A DNA stretch of 64,000 nucleotides from Membranipora membranacea. Taxonomy: Eukaryota > Bryozoa > Gymnolaemata > Cheilostomatida > Membraniporidae. How positions within the stretch are numbered: the stretch's first letter is position 1; every line of letters begins with the position of its first letter. Under the pieces are notes generated by a model that saw only the letters and a program-made list of their open reading frames with translations, was not told the origin of the DNA and did not search any database. The translations under genes were made by a program, and so were the position numbers. Below, piece after piece: positions 33,301 through 45,434 of this stretch. The stretch covers positions 34,286,001 through 34,350,000 of the forward strand of contig OU612068.1 in assembly GCA_914767715.1 (NCBI GenBank). Reading direction: 5' to 3'.

Positions 33301-34260
33301 GAGATTTGGTTTCAATCAACAAGTGGTGCAAAAATAATCACATGACAATAATATTATAAAAAATCACACTTTTTGAGTTCTTTTGGGGCGGATTCATCAT
33401 TAAATTTAAAAATTGACAATAACCAAATAATTCAAAGGCATGAAACTGAACTTCTTGGCTTTAAGATATCTGACTCATTTTCATTGAATGGTCATTGTGA
33501 GACTGTTTTAGATGAGGTGTCAAAAAATACAAACTTACTTAAGATATGCAGACCCTACTTGACCACGCGCTCTGCTAAACAATTTTATTTTCAATTTATT
33601 CACTGTTATCTCATTTATGGTATCCATATATATTACAACTTATGTGCATCAAATATCACAAACCCTATTTTCACTCAGCAAAAAAGAGCGTTGAGAATTG
33701 TGGCCAATGTTCAACATATACCTTTTTATTTGTCACCTACTAATGACCTATGTACATCACTTAAAATTTTACCCCAATTCCAATACTGAGCAATTGTTTT
33801 ACTTGCATTACGGGATTTAAGGCTCTGAATAATTTATCACCTCCATACATCTCTGATTTTTTTGTTACCACACCGATTTCCAAGAAGAGATACACACTTA
33901 CTTAAACCTCCATTAGACAACTTAAACCACAAAATAGCAACAAACTTTAATATTTTACCCTCTTCATTGAGAAGCACTCTTACTTTGAATATGTTTAAGA
34001 AAAGGCTAATGCAACATTTTTTCAGTTTATTGGCATAGTCTTATTTTTTGTTGAATCTTTGTTTGTATCATTTTTCTTTTTTGCCATTTATGTCACATCA
34101 TGAAAAACATTTGAAATAATGAATTGTTGCTGACAATAAAAGTATATATATATATATATACTCATTGTAAGATCCGATAACACTGGTCCGGGATATTCTA
34201 CTGCAGGGTTACTCCTTCATATGGCTAGCTTAAATACTTACCCCATGGGTTATAAGCCAT
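27316..34260 (-). CDS. Unrecognised scaffold-like protein with acidic Tyr motifs, coiled coil and Ala-rich helix
   Basis: I do not recognise the family. Exons (minus strand): 34260-34242, 32622-32523, 32339-32191, 31931-31858, 31661-31392, 31167-31102, 30990-30788, 30210-29970, 29749-29622 (donor uncertain), 29455-29251, 28960-28805, 28434-28272, 28044-27811, 27651-27566, 27435-27316. The sum is 2214 nt (737 aa) with phases consistent. It starts MAYNPW. The N-terminus has acidic tyrosine motifs (EDYETP, DDVYDEI, NYQTP, DDYQSL) and a proline-rich PPVPPRS, resembling SH2/SH3 docking sites. Next come a Leu/Gln coiled coil (LLLEREMQLTELLRQQQELL), an Ala/Gln-rich helical block (30990-30788) and a charged helix. 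The last third looks globular (NLYVRLTDDVYEDEYEMG, VEIIKNWAKIGVRD, YAGSLRDLCGIYNFFKIL). On the minus strand, AATAAA at 27026-27031 follows the stop. The terminal exon may be alternative, with the main transcript joining the downstream gene. Confidence 0.62.
32713..32790. repeat. Short degenerate tandem repeat (TTACATGATATT)
   Basis: Several imperfect copies of TTACATGATATT(TGAA) lie immediately upstream of the reverse-transcriptase ORF of the neighbouring LINE fragment. They may mark its 5' truncation junction. Confidence 0.7.
32766..34160 (+). mobile_element. Decayed non-LTR (LINE) retrotransposon, reverse-transcriptase and 3' part
   Basis: An open frame at 32766-33356 encodes a reverse-transcriptase core: fingers motif SQSGFRTAHSC, motif A FIDLCKAFDCVDH, motif B GVPRGSILAPTLF and the catalytic YADD at 33234-33245. 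A TAA stop and a shift to another frame follow. Frame 33373-33789 continues the thumb and C-terminal region (HETELLGFKIS, QKRALRIV), and beyond that the sequence is further degraded. The copy ends near a polyadenylation-like AATAAAA and a (TA)n tract (34143-34160). It lacks the endonuclease part, so it is 5'-truncated. It lies antisense in the first intron of the unrecognised gene. The motif style resembles the Jockey/CR1/L2 group, but the clade is uncertain. Confidence 0.88.
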
Positions 34261-35482
34261 GATTAATTCCACACTATAAAGGTCTTTGTTAAGGCTCAAC
34301 CATTCTTGGTTCACCGCAGCAGCTGCAGCTGACAATCACATCCGGTCTAAAATGAGAGACTGGGATGTTGAATGTAAGAGTAGGAGAGAGGTCTCAATTT
34401 TACTGCACCACATCCAACAACAGCAATATCCGATCAGTACAAACTGATTCAAGAAACTAAGCAGAGTCTAACTCTAACTAAGGGAGAGTATAAGATAATG
34501 CGTCATTGTAAAAGTGCATGAAATAGTGACTCCGGGTCGCCACTAATATGAATATTTAGTTAGCAGTATATGGCCCAAAAAGTTAAGGTTTTGTCTGCTA
34601 AGTCTATTGGAGGGTTGAAAGCACTAGTGGGATGACTGTATAGTTGTACATACCTCACTTTTCGTTTACTAACCAAGATGGAGTATTGAGCTCGAGGAAT
34701 GCATGACCTTGAGACGAACACTGATAACCGTTCTCAATTTACCAAAAGCTGAACTCTTCTTCATTGTTTGCAAGGGAACAAAACTCTTTGCTATCATTTG
34801 ACAAACATTAATCCCACATACACAAAAAATATATAACTAACAGGTACTGGGTTCTCTATGCTGTACTGCGTAATGCTCTTATGTGTCAGTGGGTTGGATA
34901 ATATAACGGCTAGGTGTTAAGTTTTTCATCTTTATTACAATGTAGAACTTTGGCCAGCTTCTCTAGACATGGAGTGATTAAACAGAAGTTATTGCACCTG
35001 TGGTATGATAGCTCAAAACAGTAAGGTGAATATGATAGCAATAAGGAAGTTACAAAATATACAGATTATTTCTCAAAAATGATTATATAATATAGCCTGG
35101 TCTATGTCATGGGGACAACAAGAGAACCATCAATAGTAAAGTGACTTGTTGCTCTCAATGTATAAAATAGAGCGACTACTGTTCGATATGAAACTTTTCC
35201 ACAACATATCTGACTACAAAAGCTTCACGAGGAATGATAGATAGTTACTAGTATTTTAACCCATAACACCTGCGCCTCATATACATCAGTGTCATACATT
35301 TTCATTACATTAAAATCGATTCTAGTCAAGTAAATAAGCCACTAATAGCCATGTTCAATAACACAGCAAACAAGAAACAACAGTTGTACATTTATGGATT
35401 TTCCCAAATTGCTGAAAAGCTTAACATTAGTATCGCTGGACATGAGGAAGGAGTCCATACTCTAACTCTATACTCTGTTGCC
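34261..35482. other. Intergenic region between two minus-strand genes
   Basis: No coding exon is recognised. It should contain the PSME3 3' UTR (near 35482) and the promoter of the unrecognised gene (near 34261). The start-codon side has CAG/CTG-rich words (34315-34330). No clear polyadenylation signal was identified for PSME3. Confidence 0.4.
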
Positions 35483-38400
35483 TCAGTACATCCCACTAAT
35501 ATTCTGTGTTCTTGGTTTCTTTATTTTATCCAAGTTTTTCATGATGATGTCATGTAGCCCAGCCTGTAAAATATCAGAAGGATTTTACAGAGCACGTTAA
35601 CCCTGTCTAGCTCTAGAAATCCAAAAATTCAACACGATCTCAAAAAACCAGTAAGGGTAACATATGAGATATATATTATATATATATGTTATACAGAGGA
35701 ATGCCTGCACACATAGTTGAACTCTGCTGCTGCTGTACAAGTTAATTGTCAAAGAATTCTAAAGCACTCTAATTGGAAAAAACACAAATTCAATGCTTTA
35801 TCTGAGGGCTAAAATAAATCTTATCTAATATCTTCTAAGTGGGAAGGAATTTCTCAGAGGATAAGAAGAACCTTTGCATTTTGTGCACATCTCTGATTTA
35901 AGTTAAATGGTAAGGATGGCTAGAACGTCAGATCAAGATCATCCTCCATTTTTATAACTTACATAGTGATTCCTGAGTTCTGCACAGACTAGTCGCAGTG
36001 TGATGAACTCTTTCTCATCCAACTCCTGCACTGCTCTCCGATAATCATCCTACACACACATAATATACAATATATACTTAACACATATACACATATACAA
36101 AGCATATCCAATATGTTCATTGATATCTCAGAGTAAGTCAAATCAATTACTAATAAGGAAGAATTTTTTAAAGATGTCAAAATAAGTGCTGTCATATCCA
36201 ATATGGATGCTCTGAGCGCAATAAACTCTTAGAGCGCTTGTGATATTTGCTAGATAAAAAGAATTACGGCAAATGAAATGCCAATAATCATGTTGTTCAA
36301 AGATGTTTCCTGGGGACCATGCTCTAAAATTGGAGAATTTCATACATATGTTAATCTTATCAAGTTATAAAGAGGGGGACTACTTTGGGTGGTTGAGAAA
36401 AGTTGCTCTGTTTATTAGACTGAGACCTTCAATAAGATACCAAATGTGGGGAGGCGCTACTATAGTTTTAAAAAACATCATTCCGTGACATATGTTTGGG
36501 CTCACAAAAAAATTGAACATTGTACATATTTATGAGGTAACCTACCAAATGTGGATATTTAGCCAGTTTGCCACAAAGTTTAGCTCTGTGTACAAAGTAT
36601 CTGGTGATAGCATCGAGGTAGGTGGCTGCCTCACCCTCAACTTGTCTGGCCTCAGCCAACGCTTCCTCCTGTTAACACAGATAACAAACAAAGATATCAC
36701 ATTAATGTATAATGTTACCCTGAGTAATTTACTATATGTTACAACCAGTTATAGCATTGACTGAATTTTACAGCTTGATAACATCTGGCCTTATATCCCC
36801 TTTTTTTACATTATCAACAAGTCTCAATAACTCGATAACACTGAATTAGAGTCTTTTCTTAGAATGGAAATAGTATCATAGCGTTATACGGTATAGGACA
36901 CTAAACACAGGGACTCATCTGACTGTTATCTGATTGGCTGTCCCTAGTAGCATGAATAATAAGCCTGAGAAATTGTCTTGTTTACAAAATTGCAAACAGT
37001 AATTATACCCCTACAGTGTCGATGATTAGGGCATTTCTAGATTGCTACTAGGGACTGGCTATTTTTGCAAGCCCTTTGTTTTGCAAAAGAAAGCTAATGA
37101 TGCTATTCCAGATATGGAATTCAATGCTCGATAATCATAATATATATACCATTCAAACACAGAAGCATGCGCATATTGCCATGTCACAGAGTTCTTAGCT
37201 CATTTTTGCTATGTATACAAGTAGACATATTCTTCCAGCAATTTCCATTAGTAATACCGATACAAGCAAAAACCGAAGATAGTACACAGGCCTAACGCCC
37301 TAGTTTCATAATATAGATTTTTTTTCAGTTTGTTATATTGAGATTTTTTAAATCAAAACATGCCAATTAAAATCAAAGCAAATCTTCACATACCTGAATA
37401 GAGACACCAAAGTTGTTTCCATCTTCTATACGTGGAATGTTCATCTGGATCCACATCTTTATCTGTAATATCGTCAAATAATAATTTTACTGGATTTTAT
37501 ACAAAGAAATTGAGAGCTAAGTGTTTGTTACATAAGCATATAAATACTATTATGTCTATGCTAAATACTATAATATTTATATGTTTATGGTTAATTAGAA
37601 CTCTATAATTTCTTGATGAAACATAAAACAATAAACCTCCTTGAAAAATTGTATTAAGAGTGAATATTATATTCAAAAAATAATAAGATACAACATCGCT
37701 AAGAGAACACACTTACAATTACGTTATCCAAATATAAGTAGCTGCAACATTTGTTCAGATGAAATCTAGTAAAGTTTTGTGATTTTGAAACATCAGGTTT
37801 TCCATAAATGTGAGTGGTTTGAGAAATTGATATCAAATTTGGTATCGAATGTTGAGACTAACAATTCAGCTTGAGCTCATTACTTAGAGATGAGTTAAAT
37901 ATGCATACTGTGAAGCACAAAATAGTGGCAGTAGTATTAATAACTTACACTGTTAGCTGAGTCCATCAGATCCATAATACGAGGTTTTATTTTATCTATA
38001 AGCTCTATAAGATGACTGTTACAGGTGACTGATCCGTTAGCGAATGCGTAGACTTTAGTTCCGGTTGCTCCATCCTTTCCATCCTCCAGTTTTCTTTTCT
38101 TGGTGCTATGCTGTCAACACAAAGGGTAATGATGTGAAAATTTTACTTTTTATTCAGTAATCCTTTTATTTAAACAAGGTTAAAAATTTTAATTTTTTTG
38201 AAAGTACATATAAAATGACTTCAGTATGAAACATTCAGCAGAGAGCTAGTACAACAGAGATAGAGATTGTTTATCGCTGTAATTTGAGAGAATAAGGTAT
38301 TTATCACCCCAGTGCACACATGAGGAAATCGCTGACAATATGAGAAATACCTAGATACCCACTGAGGTGCAACTCACTCTCCATACAAACTATTCGACCA

Positions 38401-41400
38401 TTACAGAGAACAAGGCTAGAAACAGTAGCTCAAAAATTTGTATATAATATATTCTATTATTGAGACAGGAATGACTTACAGCACCATTGAGATCTGATTC
38501 ATCAGTAAGGGCAGGAATATGAGGTACTCCTGTATCGCACATTATCTCTGGTAGTCTGTCCAGTGATAAAATATCTGACTGAAAATTAATATAAGGAGAA
38601 GTGAGTATGGTCCATTATATATTTGTTTGAAAGCACATTATTATTATTATTTGTTATTATTATGTGTTTTTATTGAGGTTCTTGTATATAAGTATGTTAT
38701 GAGCAAAGGAAAATAACAAATTTTTGACCACATGAAAAAAAGAAAAAGATGTTTATAGATACGGAAATAATAATCAGTTGGGAGAACAAGTTTTATTGTA
38801 TGTGTTTGATTGATTGATATATATTACCCTTTAATAAATGAAATGAATTGGTTTGAAAAACTCGATTTGCCATATTTGGTCCTATATTTTGGTTTAATTA
38901 TTCTACGTCCTGACCGCAAGACTCTATTGTGCATTTTGCACAATATGTATTTGCATATATATACATTGATGTTTTCATGTAAGGTGAAACCATAGACTTA
39001 ATATACTACCTAGACAGGACAATGCTTATGCTTCACTGATCATAATGTGTCCCACTTAAATAGCACGACATGACGTAATTAGTTTGTGCTGTGAGCCATA
39101 GTTTACTATATACCATTCAATGAAATAATGTGAAAAATCAAGGGACGCTGGGCATGATATCAGCCCCTGTCCAGCCCCTTATTATTCAAACTCAAAGAAA
39201 ATTGGTGAGTGTATGTAAAAGACCTTTCCGCACCAGATGCTATTCATAATTTGTCTCCAGAACCAAAACTTTTTATCATTGGCCAATAAACATTGAAATA
39301 AATACAGCCATTTACCCTCATCACTTCCATCACCACTATAAAAATGTAAAGAATACCTATAACACAATATCACAAATATTTTGTTTGATGGGCCAGATCT
39401 TATCACCACCACCATCATTGCTTTTTTCTTCAAAATTTTTCCTAGTTGTGACTGAACACAACCAGCTCAAAATTGATTGCAAATTTTATTGTCGCTTCAC
39501 AAGGAAGAATATATCTGTGCTGTAAATTGAGTATGAAGCTAGAGTATGTGAAAATAACTTTAAATTATTATACTTGAGGACTGTAGTCAAAATCTAATGG
39601 CCTTTACCGTGGCCAAACTTAATTTTGCCGATGCCGGTAAGGTTATTTGAGTTTATCAATGTGATATCGGCGTCAACATTGAATGTCAATTGCATCCTTG
39701 ACCTATTCACAGAAATAGCAGTGTGAAAAAAAGTAGTTATTACAACAGGACACGTCATCATCTGAGATGACGGAACTACATGTAATGATGAAGCTACAGA
39801 GGAAAAAGGATGGAAGCAGTGACGCTAATAATTTCAAAGACTGGAAAACAAATGCTGGCCAAATGATCACCAGCATTTTTGTTAGACTCAGCCGAGAGGT
39901 GCGTGCTCATATGCATCACAGCTGCTCACAAGCACAAACCTCCGCAGCCTGCAATAAATTTTTGATGGTATGAGCTGAGGTTTAGTATGAATAAAGGCTA
40001 ATAGTATGGAACCCCGTCTGAGCCACAAAATAACGTTGCTGAACCCTTTATTTAGACAGCCAGAGAAGTTTTTGAATTAATGAGCAGCAACAATCCCTTT
40101 GGCAATGACTAAAAAATCCCTCTGTAAGGAGACATTGTCAAATTATACAGTAATCACTGTTGAGTGTGCTGCACTATCTTGAGAAGTTTGGAGATGTCTG
40201 CAGGGCTTCACCTAGATCGAAACTGAAATAGTTTTTATGGCAATTATTAACTATTGAATAAGAATAATGTGAATGTAACAATAAGAATAATAATAATGAT
40301 CATTACAGGAATTGTACTTTTTGAATATCACTCGAATTGACATTCACTGTTGAAGCTGATATCACAGCGATAAACTTAAAAACTCAAATAACCTTACCAG
40401 CATCGGCAAAAATAAGTTTGGCCACGGTATTTCATTTTCCAGTTTTGGAAATTATTAGTCACTGCTTCCATCCTTTTTCCTCTGGAGTTTCATCATTACA
40501 TGTAGTTCCATTCTCTCAGATGATGACGTGTTCTGGTTAGGTTTAGCTTATTATGACAATCATTGTATCAACAGGCGATAAGATTGGACTGGTACATGAA
40601 AATGAACATTTTAAATTCTGTTGTGAGCTGATATGTAGTATGGAAAAAGCTTTCGTATCCTGCACTTTGGTGGGCGATAGATGGTATTTAGACGAGCAGA
40701 GGATACCTTTGCACAGCTGAAAACAACACGACTAAAAAAAGGATGGTCCTCATCGGACGCAATTTTGTTAAAAACAGTTTTAAGACATCTCAGTAATAAC
40801 TTTTTTTTTCACGCTGCTGATCTGTGTATAGGTCGGGGAGGCAATTGACATTCTATGTTGAAGCCGATATCACATTTATAAACTCAAAGAACCTTACCGG
40901 CATCGGCAAAATTAAGTTTGGCCACGGTAAATGCCATTAGATTTTGACTGCAGAACTAAAGTATAATAATTTTAAGTTATTGTCACATACTCTAGCTTCA
41001 TCATACTTACTCCGGAACAACAGCTAACTGAAATTTGCATACTCATTTAACCGCACAGATCTATTCTTTCTTGTGAAGCGACAATAAAATTAGCAATCCA
41101 TTTTGAGCAGACTGGTTGTGTTTAGTCACAACTACGAAGAATTTTAAAGAAAAAAAAATGATGATGGAGTGGTGCTGGTGCTTAGATCTGGCTCATCCAA
41201 CAAAATATTTGTGATCTTGTGTTATAGGTATTCTTTACATTTTTATAGTAGTGATGGAAGTGCTGAGGGTAAATGGCTGTATTTATTTCAATGTTTATTG
41301 GCCAATGATTGTCTCTTTTCATAAAAAGTTTTGGTTCTGGAGACAAATTATGAATAGCATCTGGTGCGGAAAGGTCTTTTACATACACTCACCAATTTTC

Positions 41401-43248
41401 TTCGTGTTTGAATAATAAGGGGCTGGACAGGGGCTGATATCATGCCCAGCGTCCCTTGATTTTTCACATTATTTCATTGAATGGTATATAGTAAACTATG
41501 GCTCACAGCACCAACTAATTACGTCATGTCGTGCTATTTAAGTGGGACAGTATTGAATGCTATTGGCCTGTCTAGGTAGTATATTAAGTCTATGGGTGAA
41601 ACTGACTGTATGTCAATTTAGCTCCAAATACATTCACTCACCCGTAGAAATTCATCAAGCTCCAACACTTTCTGTGGAAATCTTTTGGTGACATTTTCTT
41701 CCGCCTGAAAAAAAATTAAATAATAGACATACTTATTTATTTCGCCTAAGAAAAAGTGCAGATTTTGTTCTAATTAGTACCATCATTTTGTTCTAATTAG
41801 TACCATCATTTTGTTCCAAAAAATCCACCTTTCTTATTAGACATTCCATGTCATAGTAAAAATATTGTCTAATACTGCGTAATACTCAGAAGAAAATGGG
41901 AAAAATATGTTCAATAACGATTCATACAGCTCAATAGATCTACGATATCAATTGTTCTTCAGCAATTTCAAATAAGACTTGTCATAACACAACAACGGTT
42001 TCAAAAGGTGATAAGAACGTTGTATGTGATGAGAGTTGTCCTTCACTTGTTATAGAAAGGGCAACTCCAGAAACCTGTTGCAAAAATATGAGTTGTTACT
42101 AAATACAATCAGATGATGACGGCGCACGTCATTGTAACAATGCGGAGACATAGAAATGCATCAAATACAATGCCTTTAGGTGATATTTTATGATGGCTCG
42201 GTTTGCAGTTTGCTGTAACTAATGTATAAAAAATCCAGTTGTTTAACAACAAACCATGAAAAAGTACTGAGAACACGGGCACATGGTACACTTATTTCAG
42301 ACTGGTGGTATATGTACATTTATTATCTCTGAATGGAAATCAAAATTTTGTTAACACATCCCACATGCCGTTTATACAAAAGCATACCACCGTCCACCAG
42401 TTTAGCGATAATTACGTGATTGAATCATACTCACTTTGACTCGGTTTCGGTCTATGAATTCTGTAACCTAAAAGAGGAACAAACACAACTTATCAGTGAC
42501 AGAAAAGGCCGAGCGTAAAATTCCGGAGGTCGGTGAATGATAAAGTTATACTGCCATTATTTTACTTAGTTGCGGAACCCTCGAGGTGTGGGCCGAACCC
42601 TAGCTATTCAAGCTGTGAATGGAAAGGCTACACTCAATCCATAACTTGCTAACTTGTGGTCATGAGAAAAGTACAAACTGGACTTTTGCGACTGCTGTAA
42701 CATTGTAATGTATCCATGCCGATCCATTAACTCAAATTATCATCATGAAGAAAAATGCTATTTTCCTCATTAATAACATCGAATGAGATAGCCTCTTGCA
42801 GTTGAAGGATGACCAAAAAAAGGAGTGAAAACACGACACGATGCTGAATTACAGGTTCTATTATTATTTGTAGGTATTGAAAACCTTGGTCCAACCAAGG
42901 AGTAACCTGCTGTTACTCCTCGGTTCAACCGCCTGAGGATACATGCAGTTTACACTTGGACCTGAGAGTGAGTATGAAATGAATATTATGATGTTTCATC
43001 AAATTGCTTTCATCAGTTCCTCATCCATATAGTAGATAAGAATAGTCTGCTCTCTTACTCAGATGTTATTGCAATGTGGTAGTTATGACAGTCACAACAA
43101 AGAGTTACAGTACAGTAGAGTAAGTTTAAAATAATACAGTAACAATATATATATATATAGACTAGAGTCGAGAGAAGAAAAGAAACCAAAGAGAGAAGCA
43201 ACTGCAGCCTTTCAAAGGATTACTCACAGGCTTGACATGGTCAGTCAT
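35483..43248 (-). CDS. PSME3: Proteasome activator complex subunit 3 (PA28-gamma / REG-gamma)
   Basis: Nuclear heptameric ring that caps the 20S proteasome and promotes ATP- and ubiquitin-independent degradation (family knowledge). Exons: 43248-43228 (7 codons), 42467-42435 (11 codons), 41704-41642, 38578-38480, 38110-37949, 37462-37394, 36668-36546, 36049-35963, 35563-35483. They total 738 nt, 245 aa against about 254 in human. All introns but the last two-codon boundaries are phase 0. Diagnostic words are IPRIEDGNNFGVSIQ, EAATYLDAITRYFVHRAKL, AKYPHL, DEKEFITLRLVCAELRN and LHDIIMKNLDKIKKPR. KKRKLEDGKDG matches the PA28-gamma nuclear-localisation insert, and there is no KEKE-rich loop of the alpha type. 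The protein ends MY. The first ATG is in a very small exon (MTDHVKP) supported by a GTGAGT donor. The intron between 38578 and 41642 contains a 2.6-kb foldback transposon. Confidence 0.95.
38991..41594. mobile_element. Foldback (long inverted repeat) DNA transposon, non-autonomous, copy 2
   Basis: The 2604-bp element begins CATAGACTTAATATACTACC and ends with its inverse (AAGTCTATG). The perfect 8-bp direct repeat GGTGAAAC flanks it at 38983-38990 and 41595-41602. The outer arms (about 38991-39690 and 40845-41594) are inverse complements over about 700 bp. A second, nested pair (about 39740-39850 with 40424-40540) lies inside. A block with GTGGCCAAACTTAATTTTGCC occurs once on the left and twice inverted on the right. 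No transposase is seen. The termini match those of the copy at 406-1577, so both belong to one family. It sits inside a PSME3 intron. Confidence 0.92.
42893..42925. repeat. 14-bp inverted repeat (hairpin) with one mismatch
   Basis: AACCAAGGAGTAAC (42893-42906) and GTTACTCCTCGGTT (42912-42925) pair with one mismatch around a 5-nt loop, in the first PSME3 intron side of the window. The same word occurs at the window start (AACCAAGGAGTAA) and at 48949-48962 (GTTACTCCTTGGTC). Confidence 0.6.
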
Positions 43249-44991
43249 CCTTTCTATCTATGTAGCTGGTATAACAATGTTTTCTAGGAATGGTTGGTTA
43301 AGCAAGTGATTGCAAACTTTTATTTTTCACAATAGTAACACATTTGTGTATTACAAATGCCTTTTTTTCAGATTAGATTCAGCCTTGAAACGTGAGAAGA
43401 TTCTCTTTCCGGTCTCCGTTCGCAAGAGCTAATAGCCAATTTTAGAGAAAGAGCAGGCAACTCTTTTTGGTATATACTCAGATTTGAAGATTGTTGATGA
43501 TTATCTATGTTGAAAAGATAACTTTCAACATGTATAAACTATTGTTACAGGGATATGGCTGCAGACTGCCTTTACTGGATCTTACAGCCAGAGTTGAGGT
43601 GAAAAAATGGATATATGATTTCTGACACGGCGTGATTACCAATGGTCAACTCTGAAAAACATCGATGAGAAGAAGCGAATACACTCTGAGTATAAGGTAA
43701 GTAATAAGTCTACAGACATGACTTGTTGCTTTAATGTCTAATGTGCACTGATTTGTAGATGATACTATTAATCTGGTTCTGCCAATTAACAATCGAACGA
43801 AAATGATGGATACTATTCACCACTTGGAGCAGCACACTTGTATCCCATTCGGCTCATTGTTCACAGACCGCCTTCAGATTTGATACTGAGTACATGCATG
43901 TAATAACTTTTTTTGAAGCTTACATACACATTGCTGAGAACCGTTGGAGTTTTTGCTGAGTGTGTTTCCAGCTGGTCAGCATGTCATTTCGCACAGCTAC
44001 TTGCCCTTTCATTACGCAGTCAGAACTCTGAAGCCCAATACGCACAGGGGACATGCTGCAGTATAATACAATGTGATACATCAATAAATCTGAATGCTTA
44101 CCTCTTGACTGACATTTTCGCCCTGCTCTATATAAGATTCTGCATCCATATTGAGTTGTACTAAATAATAATTGACAATTCAGGTTGATAACAGTTGATC
44201 ATCAGCTTTCTAGCTTACATGTGCACTAAAAGCTGCACACGTCTAAATGATGTAACTTCTATGGCTTCGTTAGTCAAAATCTCCAGTTTCGAACTCATAG
44301 CGAATTTTCATTGTTGCTGAGTGCTCCTCCACAATTGTTTGTATTCATGTATGTACCTAGTAGTAGAGTGATGAATATGACTACCACGAATATTTGTTTA
44401 ATATTTTGGTTTACGAGCTATCTGGTCATTTTGTTTTTGTGAACTTTGGTTGTGAGAATCAGTGAGATCTAATGTGATAGCCATGTTGCAGGAGAATTGG
44501 CTTGAATGGATTTAACACTTTTTTTTATTTTTGTCAACATCATATAATATAATATGATATCATTCTTGGGATTACTTGGCTTGATTACACATAACAGGAT
44601 ATTAGCCTGTCTTGACAAACTTTGTTTGGTGGCTAAACAGGATATGATATTGTTTGAGGAGCCTGTTTTGACCAGGCGGCCGGGCCAACACATTATTATT
44701 ATCAATATAAAAGAAACTCTGCCCTGCTGAAGTTTTGAAGTCCTAAGTTGAGGCATTTAGTATTTCGCCTTTATATTCCAGCAGGAGCCGGTGAATGTAA
44801 CCTGTTCGTCTCAGCTTATTGTTCAACATTTGAAACACATTAATTTAGAGAGACTAAAATAGTGGCAGTCCTGTTCCAAGTTTGCATCTTCAGAGAAGAG
44901 AAGCAGTGGCAGTCCAATCAGATTTTTAGTAGTTTCGTTGAATCCTGTTTTTTCAATTGTTTACTTTTTCTATTGTTTACTAGTCATTTTT
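43249..44991. other. Intergenic region upstream of PSME3
   Basis: No gene is recognised. It contains the PSME3 promoter side. Short open frames here lack recognisable domains and splice context. Confidence 0.4.
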
Positions 44992-45434
44992 ACCAATTTA
45001 TATGATGGAGACATCAAGTCAATCCGTAGAGTATACAGAACTGCAAGCAGCTATGGCCTAGAGAACTGTGGTTTTGACTGCATTGTCAAAGATAGAATGA
45101 ACTTCTTTATTAGCCACATACAGAAGGATGAACACCATCCTTTCCACTCATTCTTGACTAAACTAGGATCTGGAAGGCTGCAATCATGCAGACATCGAGC
45201 AGCAATCGGTAGTGACAGCTTTATACAGCATTTTATAAATGTCTGCAATAATTCCAGTAAACGTTAATACAATGTTCTATTTTAGTTTGTATATGTGCTA
45301 TTTTTTTGTTTTCAATTACTTTTTATCATTTGAACCTTTTAGTTTTTTAGTCATCAGCGGCAAATCCATATATCATTTCACCATATTATGTATGTACATG
45401 TATATATGTGACAACAAATTAAACCAAACCAAAC
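44992..45434 (+). mobile_element. 3' remnant of a second LINE, with (AAACC)n tail
   Basis: The open frame up to 45267 encodes a C-terminal tail like that of non-LTR element ORF2 proteins (VKDRMNFFISHIQKDEHHPF, then a basic Cys/His-containing stretch and SFIQHFINVCNN). A 3' UTR-like stretch follows, ending at 45418-45434 in repeats of the type AAACC, a common LINE terminus. It is a heavily 5'-truncated copy in intergenic DNA. Its sequence differs from the fragment at 32766, so it is a different family. Confidence 0.6.

Noticed and set aside
32766-33789. Endogenous retrovirus
   Set aside because: No LTR, gag, protease or integrase is present. The RT motifs and TA-rich 3' end are those of a non-LTR element.
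39767-39973. 68-codon frame inside the foldback element as a transposase
   Set aside because: It is part of the nested inverted repeat, has no transposase or THAP motif, and is far too short.
43913-44164. 83-codon plus-strand open frame upstream of PSME3
   Set aside because: It has no recognisable domain, no splice context and no compositional support, so it looks like a chance frame.
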